DNA of 64,000 nucleotides, taken from the NCBI RefSeq assembly GCF_013340285.1, contig NZ_BLVO01000013.1, positions 417,574 through 481,573 of the forward strand. Reading direction: 5' to 3'. Positions within the stretch are counted from its first letter, which is position 1. Each line of letters starts with the position of its first letter. Position numbers and translations under genes: made by a program. A model generated the notes under the pieces. It worked only from the letters and a program-made list of their open reading frames with translations, searched no databases and was not told the DNA's origin. Source of the DNA: Desulfovibrio subterraneus. Its GTDB lineage: Bacteria > Desulfobacterota > Desulfovibrionia > Desulfovibrionales > Desulfovibrionaceae. Positions 36,182 to 45,752 of the stretch are shown piece by piece.

Positions 36182-38068
36182 TTACAGCGAAAGGACGATG
36201 ATCTTCTGTTCGTCAGGATCAAAGAATATTTTGCTGTGTTCGATGGGCGACTGTACCTTGAATATCTGGCCGTAACTGTGGACAACCACACCTGGATATA
36301 TGGTGCGGGTCACCTTAAGCTTGGATTGAATGGCCTTTTTCATGGCAACACGTTCCTGTTGAATGGTGCTTTCAATTTCCCGCAGTTCTTTTTCCGCACC
36401 AAGTCGCATCTTCAGCAGCTGTGCCACGGTTTCCCGTTTCGCGGGCGGAGTGTTCACCAGAATGGTGCGCGGGTCGCCGGTGCCCAGCGTGGCATATACC
36501 TTCTGCAGCAGGGCGTTCAGCTCGCGCCGACGTTCGGAATGGTCGGTGGTCTCCTGCTCAATGCCGAGAAATACGGTGGTGGCTACGCCAAGTTCAGAGC
36601 CGACTTCATGCGCGATGAGGGAGCCGCCGCACCGGACCGTGGAGCCGATGATCTTGCCCCGCCCCTTGGTGGCAATGACGTTCTGTCCGGCAAAGACAAT
36701 GCAGTTGGTCATCTCGTGGGCGATATTCACATCTCCCTGCGCTTCAATGGTGGCGCCCTTGGCGAACATGGCTGAAATACTGCCCTGCGAGACGATGCGG
36801 CCGCCCTTGTCCATGATGATGCCGCCCTTCACCTCTACGTCGCCGCCTGCCTCTACCACTGCGCTTTCAATGGTGTCGTTCACCAGCACGTTGCGCGGGC
36901 AGATGATCTTGAAGCCGGAAAGCACGGCGCCTTTGACATGGACAGAGCCTTTTTCCAGTTCAAGGTTGCCGGTGCCCATGTTCACGTCGCCGCGTGTGGT
37001 AAACACCTCCGTTACGGAAAGCGTGTTGCGCACGAAGAAGACCATGCCCGCGATAAGAGCACGGAATTCGGAGCCGGTTTCGGTGGCTTCCACATTCTCG
37101 CCGAGAGTGATGCGGAAGACGGCACCGTCATGGGCGGGGATGACCCTGCCGAAGATATCCTTGCCGGGAACGCCGCGGGTGGGGGCGTGCAGTTTGCCCA
37201 CAATATCGTCCGCAGCAACGGATCGTATGACTCCCCGTGCTCTGAAATCGATATTGCCTTCGTTATCCTGAACTCCCACATCGGAGCGGTCGTCCTTGGC
37301 GTACAGTTCGAACCAGCCGTTTCTTCCGTGCACAGGTTCAAGGCCCCGGGCAAGAATGACGTTGGGAATCTCGGTTCCGCTCTCTTTGGCATGCTGCACG
37401 GCCTTGAGGAACCGGTTTCTTTCCAGAGGGGAAGTTATTTCCAGAGCTTTCAGGGCTTCTTCCATGCGGGCTGCTGTCAGCTCTTTGCCCCGCATGTCCG
37501 TGGCGTATATGGTTGCCTGCGCGGCCATATCGGCCTTTGTTACTGTCAGAAGAGGGCTGACATGCAGGCTCAGCTTGTCAAAGTGGGCAAGACCGTACAC
37601 TTCGGACCGGATCTGCAGTGTTGTCGAGTCTATGAAACAGTTGGGTGATTCGGGAAAGGTTATGCTTTTCCCCTGTTGTTCACCGGGAGCTTTGATGGGC
37701 TTGCCGGTGACGGACGTGCCGTCTTTCGCAGGCGTTGCCTTTATGATCTCGCAAAAGGCTTCACCGGGGAATACGGGGCGTGTGAAATCCCCGAAGGGTT
37801 TGATGGTGGCGTCGCCTGCCGGAACGGGAGGCTTGCCCCGCACAACGACCATGCCGTTGACATCCTTGCCGCCCGCTGCTGCCTCCATGATCAACCGTAT
37901 GTCTTCGGAGGAGGGGGCTTCTGTCACGCCGGCTTTTTCAAGCGCGCGGTCTATCTGTGCTCTGGAAATATTGCAGATACCGTTGCTGCCCCGCGGGCAA
38001 TCGGAAATAACGGCCCTGAGTCCGTCTTCTGAAATTGAGATGGTAATGTCGGCGTTAGGCTCGCTCAC
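36182..38068 (-). CDS. FapA-family protein (DUF342)
   Basis: Protein of 628 residues. It combines an N-terminal domain with a long DUF342-type beta-helix (about 340-480: AVVEAGGDVEVKGGIIMDKGG, then ISAMFAKGATIEAQGDVNIAHE) and a charged helical C-terminal region. Homologues (FapA) are linked to polar flagellar or cell-shape functions, and the biochemical role is not settled. The start is a GTG without a clear ribosome site. It is divergent from the small gene at 38374 and upstream of typA. Confidence 0.85.
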   Translation of the reverse strand: MSEPNADITISISEDGLRAVISDCPRGSNGICNISRAQIDRALEKAGVTEAPSSEDIRLIMEAAAGGKDVNGMVVVRGKPPVPAGDATIKPFGDFTRPVFPGEAFCEIIKATPAKDGTSVTGKPIKAPGEQQGKSITFPESPNCFIDSTTLQIRSEVYGLAHFDKLSLHVSPLLTVTKADMAAQATIYATDMRGKELTAARMEEALKALEITSPLERNRFLKAVQHAKESGTEIPNVILARGLEPVHGRNGWFELYAKDDRSDVGVQDNEGNIDFRARGVIRSVAADDIVGKLHAPTRGVPGKDIFGRVIPAHDGAVFRITLGENVEATETGSEFRALIAGMVFFVRNTLSVTEVFTTRGDVNMGTGNLELEKGSVHVKGAVLSGFKIICPRNVLVNDTIESAVVEAGGDVEVKGGIIMDKGGRIVSQGSISAMFAKGATIEAQGDVNIAHEMTNCIVFAGQNVIATKGRGKIIGSTVRCGGSLIAHEVGSELGVATTVFLGIEQETTDHSERRRELNALLQKVYATLGTGDPRTILVNTPPAKRETVAQLLKMRLGAEKELREIESTIQQERVAMKKAIQSKLKVTRTIYPGVVVHSYGQIFKVQSPIEHSKIFFDPDEQKIIVLSL

Positions 38069-38373
38069 TCTGCTACCGCATCATATGTGTTAGAATATGC
38101 GTATGAACAGTCTGTCCTGCATCGGCCCCCTGCCGGATGCAAGATTAGCGAGAGTGTGTGCAATCAGACTGTGGTCTCATCCCTATCCCCGTTTTGTATC
38201 GTAGATTAATCTGTAAGATAGGGCAATATCTTGAGCCGGATTAGTTTATTGTATACCACGATATTGAAGGGCGCAGGTATTGCAGAATCCGCCGGTGGGT
38301 GGAGTATCTCTGTACTCCGGCGCAACAGAGTGGGGCGGGATCGCGTTTGAGAAGGTCCGTAAAAGGAGAAGAC
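38069..38373. other. 305-base intergenic region between divergent genes
   Basis: No gene seen. It is AT-rich around 38200-38260 and should hold promoters for fapA (minus strand) and the small gene at 38374 (plus strand); no convincing -35/-10 pair was identified. Confidence 0.5.
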
Positions 38374-38628
38374 ATGCCATACATTCCGAAAGAACGCCGC
38401 GCCGTGTTCGATGCCGCGCTGGAAGCGTGCGCAGCCGAAATAGGCAATGAAGGCGAGCTCAACTACTGCATCTACAAACTTTCCACATTGCTTATAGACC
38501 GGATTGGCCCCAGCTATACCAAGCTTTCCATGTGTTCAAGCGCCATGGAACATGCCAAGATGGAGTGGTACAGAAAGAAACTGGCGCCGTATGAAGATGA
38601 AAAAATAACGGAACACGGCGACATATAA
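38374..38628 (+). CDS. Small conserved-looking protein (DUF6899-like)
   Basis: Soluble protein of 84 residues beginning MPYIPKERRAVFDAAL, followed by GELNYCIYKLSTLLIDRIG. This pattern is shared by small bacterial and phage proteins grouped, as far as I recall, under DUF6899. Function unknown. AAAAGGAGAAG precedes the ATG. Ten bases separate it from the next gene, so the two are probably co-transcribed. Confidence 0.7.
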   Translation: MPYIPKERRAVFDAALEACAAEIGNEGELNYCIYKLSTLLIDRIGPSYTKLSMCSSAMEHAKMEWYRKKLAPYEDEKITEHGDI

Positions 38629-38638
38629 GGGAGTGAAG

Positions 38639-39040
38639 ATGGGCAAGGAGCAGGAAAAAACGAATGGTGCGTGCCGCCGCGGATTGAACCTTTCCATGGT
38701 TGTGGCACTGCTGGCGCTTATTGTTTCGGTTGTGTTCGGCTTCGGCGTGACGCAGAACGTATCCGGGCTGCGGCAGGAAGTGGAACGCGTGGCCCAGCAG
38801 GGCGAAGTGCGTGCGGAGCTGGACGTCGTAAAGACTGATGTGGCGGCTTTGCAGAAGCGGCTCGACAGTGTTTCGGATTTTGACGCCGTGGCGCGCAAGG
38901 CGGTTCTTTCGGCGACCATGCTGGACCTGACCCAGCGGCTGGGTGTGCTGGCGGGGACCGTTGATAATGACGCCTACGCCCGCAAGCTGAATGATGCCAT
39001 GAAGCTGATGCAGGAAATACAGGCGGATCTGGAAAAATAA
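38639..39040 (+). CDS. Single-span membrane protein with coiled-coil tail
   Basis: Protein of 133 residues. One membrane helix (about residues 18-38, LNLSMVVALLALIVSVVFGF) is followed by a charged helical tail (VSGLRQEVERVAQQGEVRAEL...VAALQKRLDSV) with heptad character. No known domain. AAGGGAG sits 6 bases before the ATG at 38639. It is co-directional with and close to the small upstream gene, and ends at a strong terminator. Confidence 0.75.
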   Translation: MGKEQEKTNGACRRGLNLSMVVALLALIVSVVFGFGVTQNVSGLRQEVERVAQQGEVRAELDVVKTDVAALQKRLDSVSDFDAVARKAVLSATMLDLTQRLGVLAGTVDNDAYARKLNDAMKLMQEIQADLEK

Positions 39041-39041
39041 T

Positions 39042-39079
39042 AAAACCGCCCGGTGTCGTGAGGCATCGGGCGGTTTTTC
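39042..39079. terminator. Bidirectional terminator between convergent genes
   Basis: Stem AAAACCGCCCG / CGGGCGGTTTT with extra pairing inside, T-rich on both exits. It separates the membrane-protein gene from purine nucleoside phosphorylase. Confidence 0.88.
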
Positions 39080-39124
39080 TTCCGGAAGAGATATTCGCGC
39101 AGAATGTGTGCAGGGTACTCCGGA

Positions 39125-39952
39125 TCAGGCCAGCTTGCCGACCACGCTTTCGATGAGCCGTGCAAGGTTGCCGCCGGCCTTGTTCGCCATGGCGATGACA
39201 ACTTCGATGGGAGCGTCTTCCATGCAGTCGGGCAAGTTTTTGTTGGTAAGGCAGGAGAAACCCAGTATTCTGAGAGACAAGTGGCGGGCCGCGATGACCT
39301 CCATGACCGTGGACATGCCCACGGCGTCGGCTCCCAGTCTCTTGAACATGCGGGTTTCGGCAGGGGTTTCCATCTGCGGGCCATGCACGCCCACATAGAC
39401 GCCCCGTTCAAGGCGTATGCCGAGTGCGTCTGCCTGCTCCATGGCCAGCCGCACCAGCGAAGGATCATATGCCCGGCTCATGTCGGGAAAGCGGGGGCCC
39501 CATGCGTCATGGTTTTCGCCCGCAAGCGGGGTTCTGCCGGTAAAATTGATATGGTCGGTGATGGCCATGAGGTCTCCGGCATCCCATTGCGGATTAAGGC
39601 ATCCTGCGGCGTTGGTGACGATGAAGGTGTCTATGCCGAGCCCGGCCATGCAGCGCACACCCATGCATACGTCGTCAGGGTCATATCCTTCATACAGATG
39701 ATTGCGGCCCTGCTGCATGACCACCTGAACGCCGCCCAGTGTGCCGAAAAGAAATTGTCCGGCGTGGGATTGCACGGTGGAGCGGGGAAATTCCGGAATC
39801 TCAGCATAGGGAACGGCAAGCTGAACCTGCATGGCGTCTGCCAGCCCTCCCAGACCGGTACCAAGAACTATTCCCACTCTGGGAGCGGGCAGACCGGCAA
39901 GGCGAACCTGCAACGTGTCGACAGCTTTCTGGACTTTTTTTGGTTTTTGCAT
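39125..39952 (-). CDS. Purine nucleoside phosphorylase (trimeric type)
   Basis: Phosphorolyses purine nucleosides to base and ribose-1-phosphate for salvage. It has 275 residues with the PNP family patterns: VLGTGLGGLAD (about residue 29), GRNHLYEGYDPDDV (about 82), TNAAGCLNPQW (about 114), and GVYVGVHGPQMETPAETRMF (about 185). AGGAA lies 5 bases before the ATG at 39952; the open frame further upstream has no site. It is divergent from motA across 120 bases. Confidence 0.92.
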   Translation of the reverse strand: MQKPKKVQKAVDTLQVRLAGLPAPRVGIVLGTGLGGLADAMQVQLAVPYAEIPEFPRSTVQSHAGQFLFGTLGGVQVVMQQGRNHLYEGYDPDDVCMGVRCMAGLGIDTFIVTNAAGCLNPQWDAGDLMAITDHINFTGRTPLAGENHDAWGPRFPDMSRAYDPSLVRLAMEQADALGIRLERGVYVGVHGPQMETPAETRMFKRLGADAVGMSTVMEVIAARHLSLRILGFSCLTNKNLPDCMEDAPIEVVIAMANKAGGNLARLIESVVGKLA

Positions 39953-40072
39953 AACATTCCTGAATATATTTAGTTGGTCATTGCCTCGGGGGGCATGGCA
40001 GCGGAAAAGGACTCCGGCTGTCGTGATCGACTTTGCCACAGTCCGCACACCATGGTTGTATAGGCCGAACAT

Positions 40073-40828
40073 ATGGATATTGCAACGCTACTTGGGATCA
40101 TACTCGGTTTTGCTCTTGTTATCGGCGCTATTTTCATGGGGGGCTCGCTGGGTGATTTCATCGATATTCCCAGTATCATGATTGTGCTCGGCGGCACGGG
40201 TGCCGCAATAAGCGTCACCTTTCCCTTCGAGGAAGTCATCCACGCCTTCGCCGGTGGCATTCAGGTGTTCGCCGGCCGGCGGGTACGGCCGCAGGAAGTG
40301 GTCAACACCATGGTGCGCATTGCTGAAATCAGCCGTCGCGAGGGCCTTGTGGCTCTTGAGAACATTCAGACGGAAAACGCTTTGCTCAAAAAAGCCTGCC
40401 AGCTTATAGCCGACAATGCCGACCCCGCGCTCATCCGCGACACCGTGATGATCGAGATTGCCACCATGAAGCGGCGCCATGCCGTTTCCATCGCCGTGTT
40501 CAACAGGCTTGGCGCGGTCGCGCCTGCCTTCGGGATGATCGGCACGCTCATCGGCCTTGTGCAGATGCTGGCGCGGCTGGACGACCCCAGCGCCATCGGC
40601 CCTGCCATGGCTGTGGCTCTTATCACCACATTTTACGGGGCGTTGCTGGCCAACCTGCTTTTCCTGCCTATTGCAGGCAAGCTGAAAGCGCGTACTCTGC
40701 AGGAAGAAGTGCACCTTTACATCATATTTGAAGGCGCCAAGTCGATTCTGGAGAACAACAACCCGCGGCTGGTGTATGAAAAGCTGAGTTCATTCCTGCC
40801 ACCTCAGGAGCGCAAGAGTGCAAGATGA
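40073..40828 (+). CDS. motA: Flagellar motor stator protein MotA
   Basis: Inner-membrane stator subunit of 251 residues with the four-helix MotA layout. Two N-terminal helices (about 5-50) are followed by a large cytoplasmic loop with the charged MKRRHA segment, then helices with the conserved PAFGMIGTLIGLVQML (about 150) and AVALITTFYGALLANLLFLPI. It forms the ion channel with MotB that powers rotation. The start overlaps no ribosome site of note. It overlaps motB by 11 bases. Confidence 0.95.
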   Translation: MDIATLLGIILGFALVIGAIFMGGSLGDFIDIPSIMIVLGGTGAAISVTFPFEEVIHAFAGGIQVFAGRRVRPQEVVNTMVRIAEISRREGLVALENIQTENALLKKACQLIADNADPALIRDTVMIEIATMKRRHAVSIAVFNRLGAVAPAFGMIGTLIGLVQMLARLDDPSAIGPAMAVALITTFYGALLANLLFLPIAGKLKARTLQEEVHLYIIFEGAKSILENNNPRLVYEKLSSFLPPQERKSAR

Positions 40829-41543
40829 TCATAACATCGTCGAACTCGAAGAAGAGGGCACCGCAGACTGGCTGGTCACCTTTGCCGATCTGACCACGCT
40901 GCTGCTGGTATTCTTCGTTCTCCTGTTTTCCATGTCGGTTATTGACGAAAAGCGTTTTACCGACTCTTTCCTCACGGTCCGCGAGGTCTTCGGCGGTAAA
41001 GATAAAGACTTGCTTACAACAACCGTACGGAGAGATGATGCCGCCATTCTGGATTCCGTGCGGCTGCAGAAGCAGCTAATCGAATCGCAGCGCAAGGTTT
41101 TTTCCGATGTCCGCACCTTCATGAACCAGAAGGGTGTTGAAGGCGTTGTCGGTGCCGTGTTCGACGAGGGGGTTATCACCCTCAAGGTGCCTTCGGGGGT
41201 ACTTTTTGCCAAGGGTGAAGTGGAACTCTCACCTGAAGGAGAAAAGATGCTCGCCACGCTGAGAGATTTTTTTCTAAAAAATAAGACCCAGACTATCAAT
41301 ATTAAGGGTTATACTGACGACTCGCAGCCCTTACCGGGCAGTCGTTTCAAGGATAATTGGGAGATTTCCGCCCTCCGGGCGGTGAATGCGTTACGCTTTT
41401 TTGTGCGGTCGGGCATTGAATCAAACAGGTTGACAGCAACGGGACTTGGTGATTTAGACCCGCTGTTACCGAATACAAGTGAAGAGAACCGGGCCAAGAA
41501 CAGACGTGTTGAGTTTGTGCTTGAGCGCCGGGTAGGCAAGTAG
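40818..41543 (+). CDS. motB: Flagellar motor stator protein MotB (OmpA-type)
   Basis: Protein of 241 residues. A single N-terminal helix carries the ion-binding aspartate in ADWLVTFADLTTLLLVFFVLL (the Asp in FADL). A plug/linker and a C-terminal OmpA-like peptidoglycan-binding domain follow (INIKGYTDDSQPLPGSRFKDNWEISALRAVNALRFF, then NRLTATGLGDLDPLLPN, then ENRAKNRRVEFVL). GTG start with CAGGAG 7 bases upstream, inside motA. It anchors the stator to the cell wall. Confidence 0.95.
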   Translation: MQDDHNIVELEEEGTADWLVTFADLTTLLLVFFVLLFSMSVIDEKRFTDSFLTVREVFGGKDKDLLTTTVRRDDAAILDSVRLQKQLIESQRKVFSDVRTFMNQKGVEGVVGAVFDEGVITLKVPSGVLFAKGEVELSPEGEKMLATLRDFFLKNKTQTINIKGYTDDSQPLPGSRFKDNWEISALRAVNALRFFVRSGIESNRLTATGLGDLDPLLPNTSEENRAKNRRVEFVLERRVGK

Positions 41544-41557
41544 GCAGGCAATGCAGC

Positions 41558-41938
41558 GTGACTAGCTACGATTTTTCTCTCGACAACGGCGAATCTCTTC
41601 GCCGGGCCTTCCGGGCACAGGTCCCGGGTTTGGAAGGATGGTTTGCGGACAGGCAGAAAAGGTATCCTGTAAAGGATATCAGTGCCACCGGCTTCGCGAT
41701 CCTTGACCATACCCAATCATTCAAGCAGGGCGACTCCCTCAAAATGGACCTGTTGATCAAACAACGACTGTATGTAGGTGCAATTCCGTGCCAGGTTGTC
41801 CGTGTTTTGGACAACGGCATTGTGGGGTTCGACTATCTGCCGCTTGATCTCAGGCAGGAGGCCAGAATCGACAAACTGGTGCTGGAAGTCCAGAAGCGAA
41901 GCATTGCCAACAAACACGCTGGATCTGAAGAAGACTGA
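41558..41938 (+). CDS. PilZ-domain protein
   Basis: Protein of 126 residues with the PilZ barrel pattern: a basic start (ESLRRAFR), VKDISATGFAILD (D/N-x-S-x-x-G motif, about residue 40), GDSLKMDLLI, and CQVVRVLDNGIVGFDYLPL. It binds c-di-GMP in known members. Here the RxxxR part is present as LRRAFRAQVPG, but placement is unusual, so nucleotide binding is likely rather than certain. GTG start with a weak site, 14 bases after motB; a motor or c-di-GMP link is implied by context. Confidence 0.82.
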   Translation: MTSYDFSLDNGESLRRAFRAQVPGLEGWFADRQKRYPVKDISATGFAILDHTQSFKQGDSLKMDLLIKQRLYVGAIPCQVVRVLDNGIVGFDYLPLDLRQEARIDKLVLEVQKRSIANKHAGSEED

Positions 41939-41962
41939 TTGAAACCATATCGAGGGAACTAG

Positions 41963-43381
41963 GTGCAAACAAAAAAACATAAGGTGCTGGTGGCAAATAG
42001 AGGGGAAATTGCCATCCGCATCGTTCAGGCCTGCATCAAGCTGGGTTTGGATTTCGTTTGTGTACACACTGCGGAAGACGCCGCATCCGGCCATGTGCGC
42101 ATAGCGCGCGAAAAGGGCGGAGAGAAGAGCCTCTACCGTATTGCCTCCTATCAGGACGCCAACGAGCTGCTCGCTGTGGCGGACGACTCGGGCGCAACAG
42201 CCATTCACCCCGGTTACGGCTTCTTTGCCGAAGACTATCGCTTCGCCCGCCGCGTGGCGCAGCGCGAAAACAAGCTTATATTCATTGGCCCTTCGTGGCG
42301 TGTTATCCGTGAGCTCGGTGACAAGATCAATACCAAGCGCCTTGCGCGCAGTCTTGGTGTGCCCACCGTGCCCGGCTCCGACAAGCCCATTTATGATGAA
42401 ATGGAAGCGGAAAAGGTGGCCCGCCAGCTCTTCGAATTTCAGGAAGAGCAGGGCATCGAACGTCCGCTGGTTCTGGTCAAGGCGTCTGCCGGTGGCGGCG
42501 GCATGGGTATTGAAGAAGTGCATGATATCGACCTCTTCAAGTCCGTCTATCGCCGTATCCGCAACTATGCCCTGCGTCAGTTCAAGGACGACGGCGTGCT
42601 CATCGAGCAGCGCGTGCTGGACTTCAACCACCTTGAAGTGCAGGTCGTTTCTGACCGTACGGGCAAGAATCCGGTGCATTTCGGCACCCGTAACTGCTCC
42701 ATTCAGTCCACCGGCCTGCAGAAGCGTCTGGAAATAGCCCCCGGCTTCGATCCCAGCGCGCTGAACTATTCCTTTGATGCGCAGAAGGTGCTGGACGACA
42801 TTACAGAGCACTCTCTGGCCATGGCCCGCAAGGTCGGTTACGACAACGTGGGTACATGGGAATGGATCGTCACCCGCGACGGCCGCCCCTTCCTTATGGA
42901 AGTGAACACCCGCATTCAGGTGGAAAACGGCGTTTCCGCCATGATCTCCCGCATCCGCGGCGAGAAGGGCGTGGACCTCATCAAGGAACAGATCCGCATC
43001 GGTCTCGGTGAGCCTCTCGGCTACACCCAGAAAGACATCACCTTCGAAGGGGTGGGTATCGAATACCGCCTGATCGCAGAAGACCCCGACAACAAGTTCA
43101 CCCCCTGGGTGGGACGTATCGAACAGTTCGGCTGGACGCAGGAAGACTGGTTCAGCATGCATACGCACGTCCCCACGGACACGCCGTACGATATCCCCAC
43201 GGAGTTCGACCCCAACCTTGCGTTGGCCATTATCTGGGGCAAGGACCTTGCGCACGTTAAGGAGCGCGGTCTGGAGTTCCTGGACAAGCTCAAGCTTGAA
43301 GGTGCCAACAAGGCTGGCGAGGCTTTGAAGTCCAACGTGAATTTCTTGCGGGTTAAAACACCCATCATCTTGAAATTCTAG
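41963..43381 (+). CDS. Divergent biotin carboxylase (AccC-like) subunit
   Basis: Protein of 472 residues with the biotin carboxylase fold: KVLVANRGEIAIRIV start, then HPGYGFFAED (about residue 75), the ATP-grasp loop KASAGGGGMGIEE (about 174), and FLMEVNTRIQVE (about 312). Two expected motifs differ. QVEHPVTE is replaced by QVENGVSA, and the GVRxDSH segment carrying the biotin-facing arginine (E. coli Arg338) is replaced by QEDWFSMHTHV. It should carboxylate biotin with bicarbonate and ATP, but catalysis may be altered. GTG start with GAGGG upstream. It is the first gene of a carboxylase operon. Confidence 0.85.
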   Translation: MQTKKHKVLVANRGEIAIRIVQACIKLGLDFVCVHTAEDAASGHVRIAREKGGEKSLYRIASYQDANELLAVADDSGATAIHPGYGFFAEDYRFARRVAQRENKLIFIGPSWRVIRELGDKINTKRLARSLGVPTVPGSDKPIYDEMEAEKVARQLFEFQEEQGIERPLVLVKASAGGGGMGIEEVHDIDLFKSVYRRIRNYALRQFKDDGVLIEQRVLDFNHLEVQVVSDRTGKNPVHFGTRNCSIQSTGLQKRLEIAPGFDPSALNYSFDAQKVLDDITEHSLAMARKVGYDNVGTWEWIVTRDGRPFLMEVNTRIQVENGVSAMISRIRGEKGVDLIKEQIRIGLGEPLGYTQKDITFEGVGIEYRLIAEDPDNKFTPWVGRIEQFGWTQEDWFSMHTHVPTDTPYDIPTEFDPNLALAIIWGKDLAHVKERGLEFLDKLKLEGANKAGEALKSNVNFLRVKTPIILKF

Positions 43382-43473
43382 GACTTTGTCCAAAGGGAAG
43401 GGCGTTTTTGCCACTCCCTTTGGTACCGTTACGACATCGACTGTCTCCGCCTTGCGGCGCAGGGAGTGCCAAT

Positions 43474-45741
43474 ATGGATATTGATAAGAAAATACAGCAT
43501 CTTGCCGAACGCCTTTCGTATATCAAGGACGTTTTCGGCGATAAGCAGACGGAGAATGTCCGCCTGCTTGAAACCAGACTTGAAGAGTTTGTGCAGCGCG
43601 AACAGGCGTTGCCGAACAAGGATAAGATTGCGGCCGTTGCCACGGTGGAAGATCTGTTCAGCTTTGTGGAAAAGAAGCTCGAAGCCGAACTCACCCCCAT
43701 GGACAAGGTCCGCATCGTGCGCCATTCGCAGCGCATATGCCTGCGCGACATTCTCGAGAACGTGTACGACAACTACACGGAAATCGGCGGCAAGGACGAA
43801 AACAGCATCGACCCCAGCATGCTCATCGCCCGCGCCTATATCACCCGTCGCAGCGGCAAGAAGACCTATCACCAGCCTGTCATGGTTATCGGGCAGGAAA
43901 AGGGCCACGGCGAGGAATTCCGCAACGGCGGTTCTGTTAAACCGTGGGGCAACGCCAAGGCGCTGCATTACATGAAGGTTGCGGAAACCGAGAACATCCC
44001 CGTGCACACCTTCGTGTTTACCCCCGGCTCCTTCCCCGTGGAAGATGCCCCCGGTGCTGCCCAGCAGATTGCCAAGAACCTGTATGAAATGTCCGCCCTT
44101 CGCGTACCCATCGTCTCCGTCTTCTCTGAAGGTGGTTCCGGCGGTGCGGAAGCCATAGGCCTTGCGGATATCCGCCTCATGCTGTCGCACGGCTACTATT
44201 CGGTTATTTCTCCCGAAGGTGCCGCCGCCATTGAAGGCCGCCTGCGCTCAGGCGACCGCGCCGGTTCCGAGCTTATCGAAAAGTGCGCTCAACAGCTCAA
44301 GATGACTGCGGAAGACAACGTGCGCATGGGCTACATCGACCATGCCATTGAAGAGCCTCCGCTGGGTGCCCGTCCCTACCACTACGACTTCTTCCGCCAG
44401 CTGCGTCAGGAAGTCATCCGCGCCACCGACGAAGTGGTGCTGAATGTGAAGGGCTTCACTCCTTTCCGCGCCATGGCGCTGCGTCGCCGTCGCGGCAAGA
44501 CCATCGAAGATCTCGATCTTGAAAACATCTATGTGCGCTGGAGCCTCTCTTCCGCCGCCCGCGACCGTCTGGTGCAGCGGCGTCACAAGAAGTTCCTGCG
44601 CCTTTCCCGTCAGGCATTCCTCGACCGCCGTCCCTTCCTGCGCCGTTTCTCGGCATGGTGGTGGGACAAGGGCTGGGACATCTATTCCTACTTCAAGTAC
44701 GATCTGTGGCGTAAGCATCAGAAGCAGCTCATCTATGCTGTGGAAGAAGTGGATGCCGAAGCCCGCGTGCTTATGGAAAGAGTGCTGCGTCCCTGGCGCA
44801 AGCTGACCAGCTCGCTGCCCGTGGTGCAGGCCAAGGACGACTCCAAGGAACGCGACCTGACCATGCTTTCCCAGTGGGATCAGGAAGACGAGGCCCGTAA
44901 CGGCCAGTGGAGCTATGTTTCCGGCCGCGCCAAGGAAGACAAGGCCATATCCTGCCCCAATGCGGATACGCACGGCTGCCTTGACCTGTGGGCTCCCGAC
45001 CTGTTCGGCGAGTTTGCGGGCGTGTGTAACTACTGCGGCCACCACTTCCCCATGGAATATCAGTGGTACATGCATAACATCTTTGATCCCGGTTCCATCT
45101 TCGAGTTCAACTCCGAAGTGGAATCTGCCAACCCGCTTGGCTTTGAAGGTCTGGATGTGAAGCTGGAACAGGCCAAGAAGAACACCGGTCTCAAGTCTGC
45201 CTGCATGACCTATGAAGCTCGCATCGACAACATCAAGGTTGTCGTGGCCATGCTGGTTGCTCCGTTCCGCGGCGGTTCCGTGGGTGCTGCGGAAGGTGAA
45301 AAGTTCATTCAGGCCGCCGAGCGCGCCAAGAAGAAGCGTTTCCCCTTCCTTGCCTATGTGCACGGCACCGCCGGTATCCGTATTCAGGAAGGTGTGAACG
45401 GCGTTATCCAGATGCCGCGCTGCACCATGGCCGTGCGCCGCTATATTGATGCCGGTGGTCTGTACCTCGTTCTGTACGACACCAATTCCTATGCAGGCCC
45501 GCTGGCCAGCTTCCTCGGCTGCTCCCCGTACCAGTTCTCCATCCGCTCGGCGAACATCGGTTTTGCCGGTCCCGGCGTTATCAAGGAGACCACGGGTATG
45601 GATATTCCCCCGGATTACCACCGGGCGTATCGCGCGCTTTCCAGAGGCCACATTCAGGGCATCTGGGACCGTCGTGATGCACGGAACAACCTGCGTCAGG
45701 CGCTGCTCACCATGGGTGGGCGCAACCTCTACTACAGGTAA
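43474..45741 (+). CDS. Fused carboxyltransferase, AccA-like then AccD-like
   Basis: Protein of 755 residues. The first half (about 60-330) matches AccA: HQPVMVIGQEKGHG, then FRNGGSVKPWGNAKALHYMK, then VVSVFSEGGSGGAEAIG-like and SVISPEGAAAIE segments. A long basic middle region (about 340-490) precedes an AccD-like half with a zinc-ribbon-like start and FRGGSVGAAEGEKF, YVHGTAGIRIQEGV. The first Cys pair is C-x7-C instead of C-x2-C; the second is CNYC. It should transfer CO2 from biotin to an acyl-CoA (or another acceptor). Normal bacteria keep AccA and AccD as separate subunits; this is an alpha-beta fusion. GGGAG precedes the ATG. Confidence 0.88.
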   Translation: MDIDKKIQHLAERLSYIKDVFGDKQTENVRLLETRLEEFVQREQALPNKDKIAAVATVEDLFSFVEKKLEAELTPMDKVRIVRHSQRICLRDILENVYDNYTEIGGKDENSIDPSMLIARAYITRRSGKKTYHQPVMVIGQEKGHGEEFRNGGSVKPWGNAKALHYMKVAETENIPVHTFVFTPGSFPVEDAPGAAQQIAKNLYEMSALRVPIVSVFSEGGSGGAEAIGLADIRLMLSHGYYSVISPEGAAAIEGRLRSGDRAGSELIEKCAQQLKMTAEDNVRMGYIDHAIEEPPLGARPYHYDFFRQLRQEVIRATDEVVLNVKGFTPFRAMALRRRRGKTIEDLDLENIYVRWSLSSAARDRLVQRRHKKFLRLSRQAFLDRRPFLRRFSAWWWDKGWDIYSYFKYDLWRKHQKQLIYAVEEVDAEARVLMERVLRPWRKLTSSLPVVQAKDDSKERDLTMLSQWDQEDEARNGQWSYVSGRAKEDKAISCPNADTHGCLDLWAPDLFGEFAGVCNYCGHHFPMEYQWYMHNIFDPGSIFEFNSEVESANPLGFEGLDVKLEQAKKNTGLKSACMTYEARIDNIKVVVAMLVAPFRGGSVGAAEGEKFIQAAERAKKKRFPFLAYVHGTAGIRIQEGVNGVIQMPRCTMAVRRYIDAGGLYLVLYDTNSYAGPLASFLGCSPYQFSIRSANIGFAGPGVIKETTGMDIPPDYHRAYRALSRGHIQGIWDRRDARNNLRQALLTMGGRNLYYR

Positions 45742-45752
45742 GGGAGCGAGCC

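Noticed and set aside
41717-43414. Open frame of about 565 codons opposite the biotin carboxylase gene
   Set aside because: Antisense translation without domain; the plus-strand gene carries intact ATP-grasp motifs.
44248-45651. Open frame of about 467 codons opposite the fused carboxyltransferase gene
   Set aside because: Antisense, no domain, no ribosome site.
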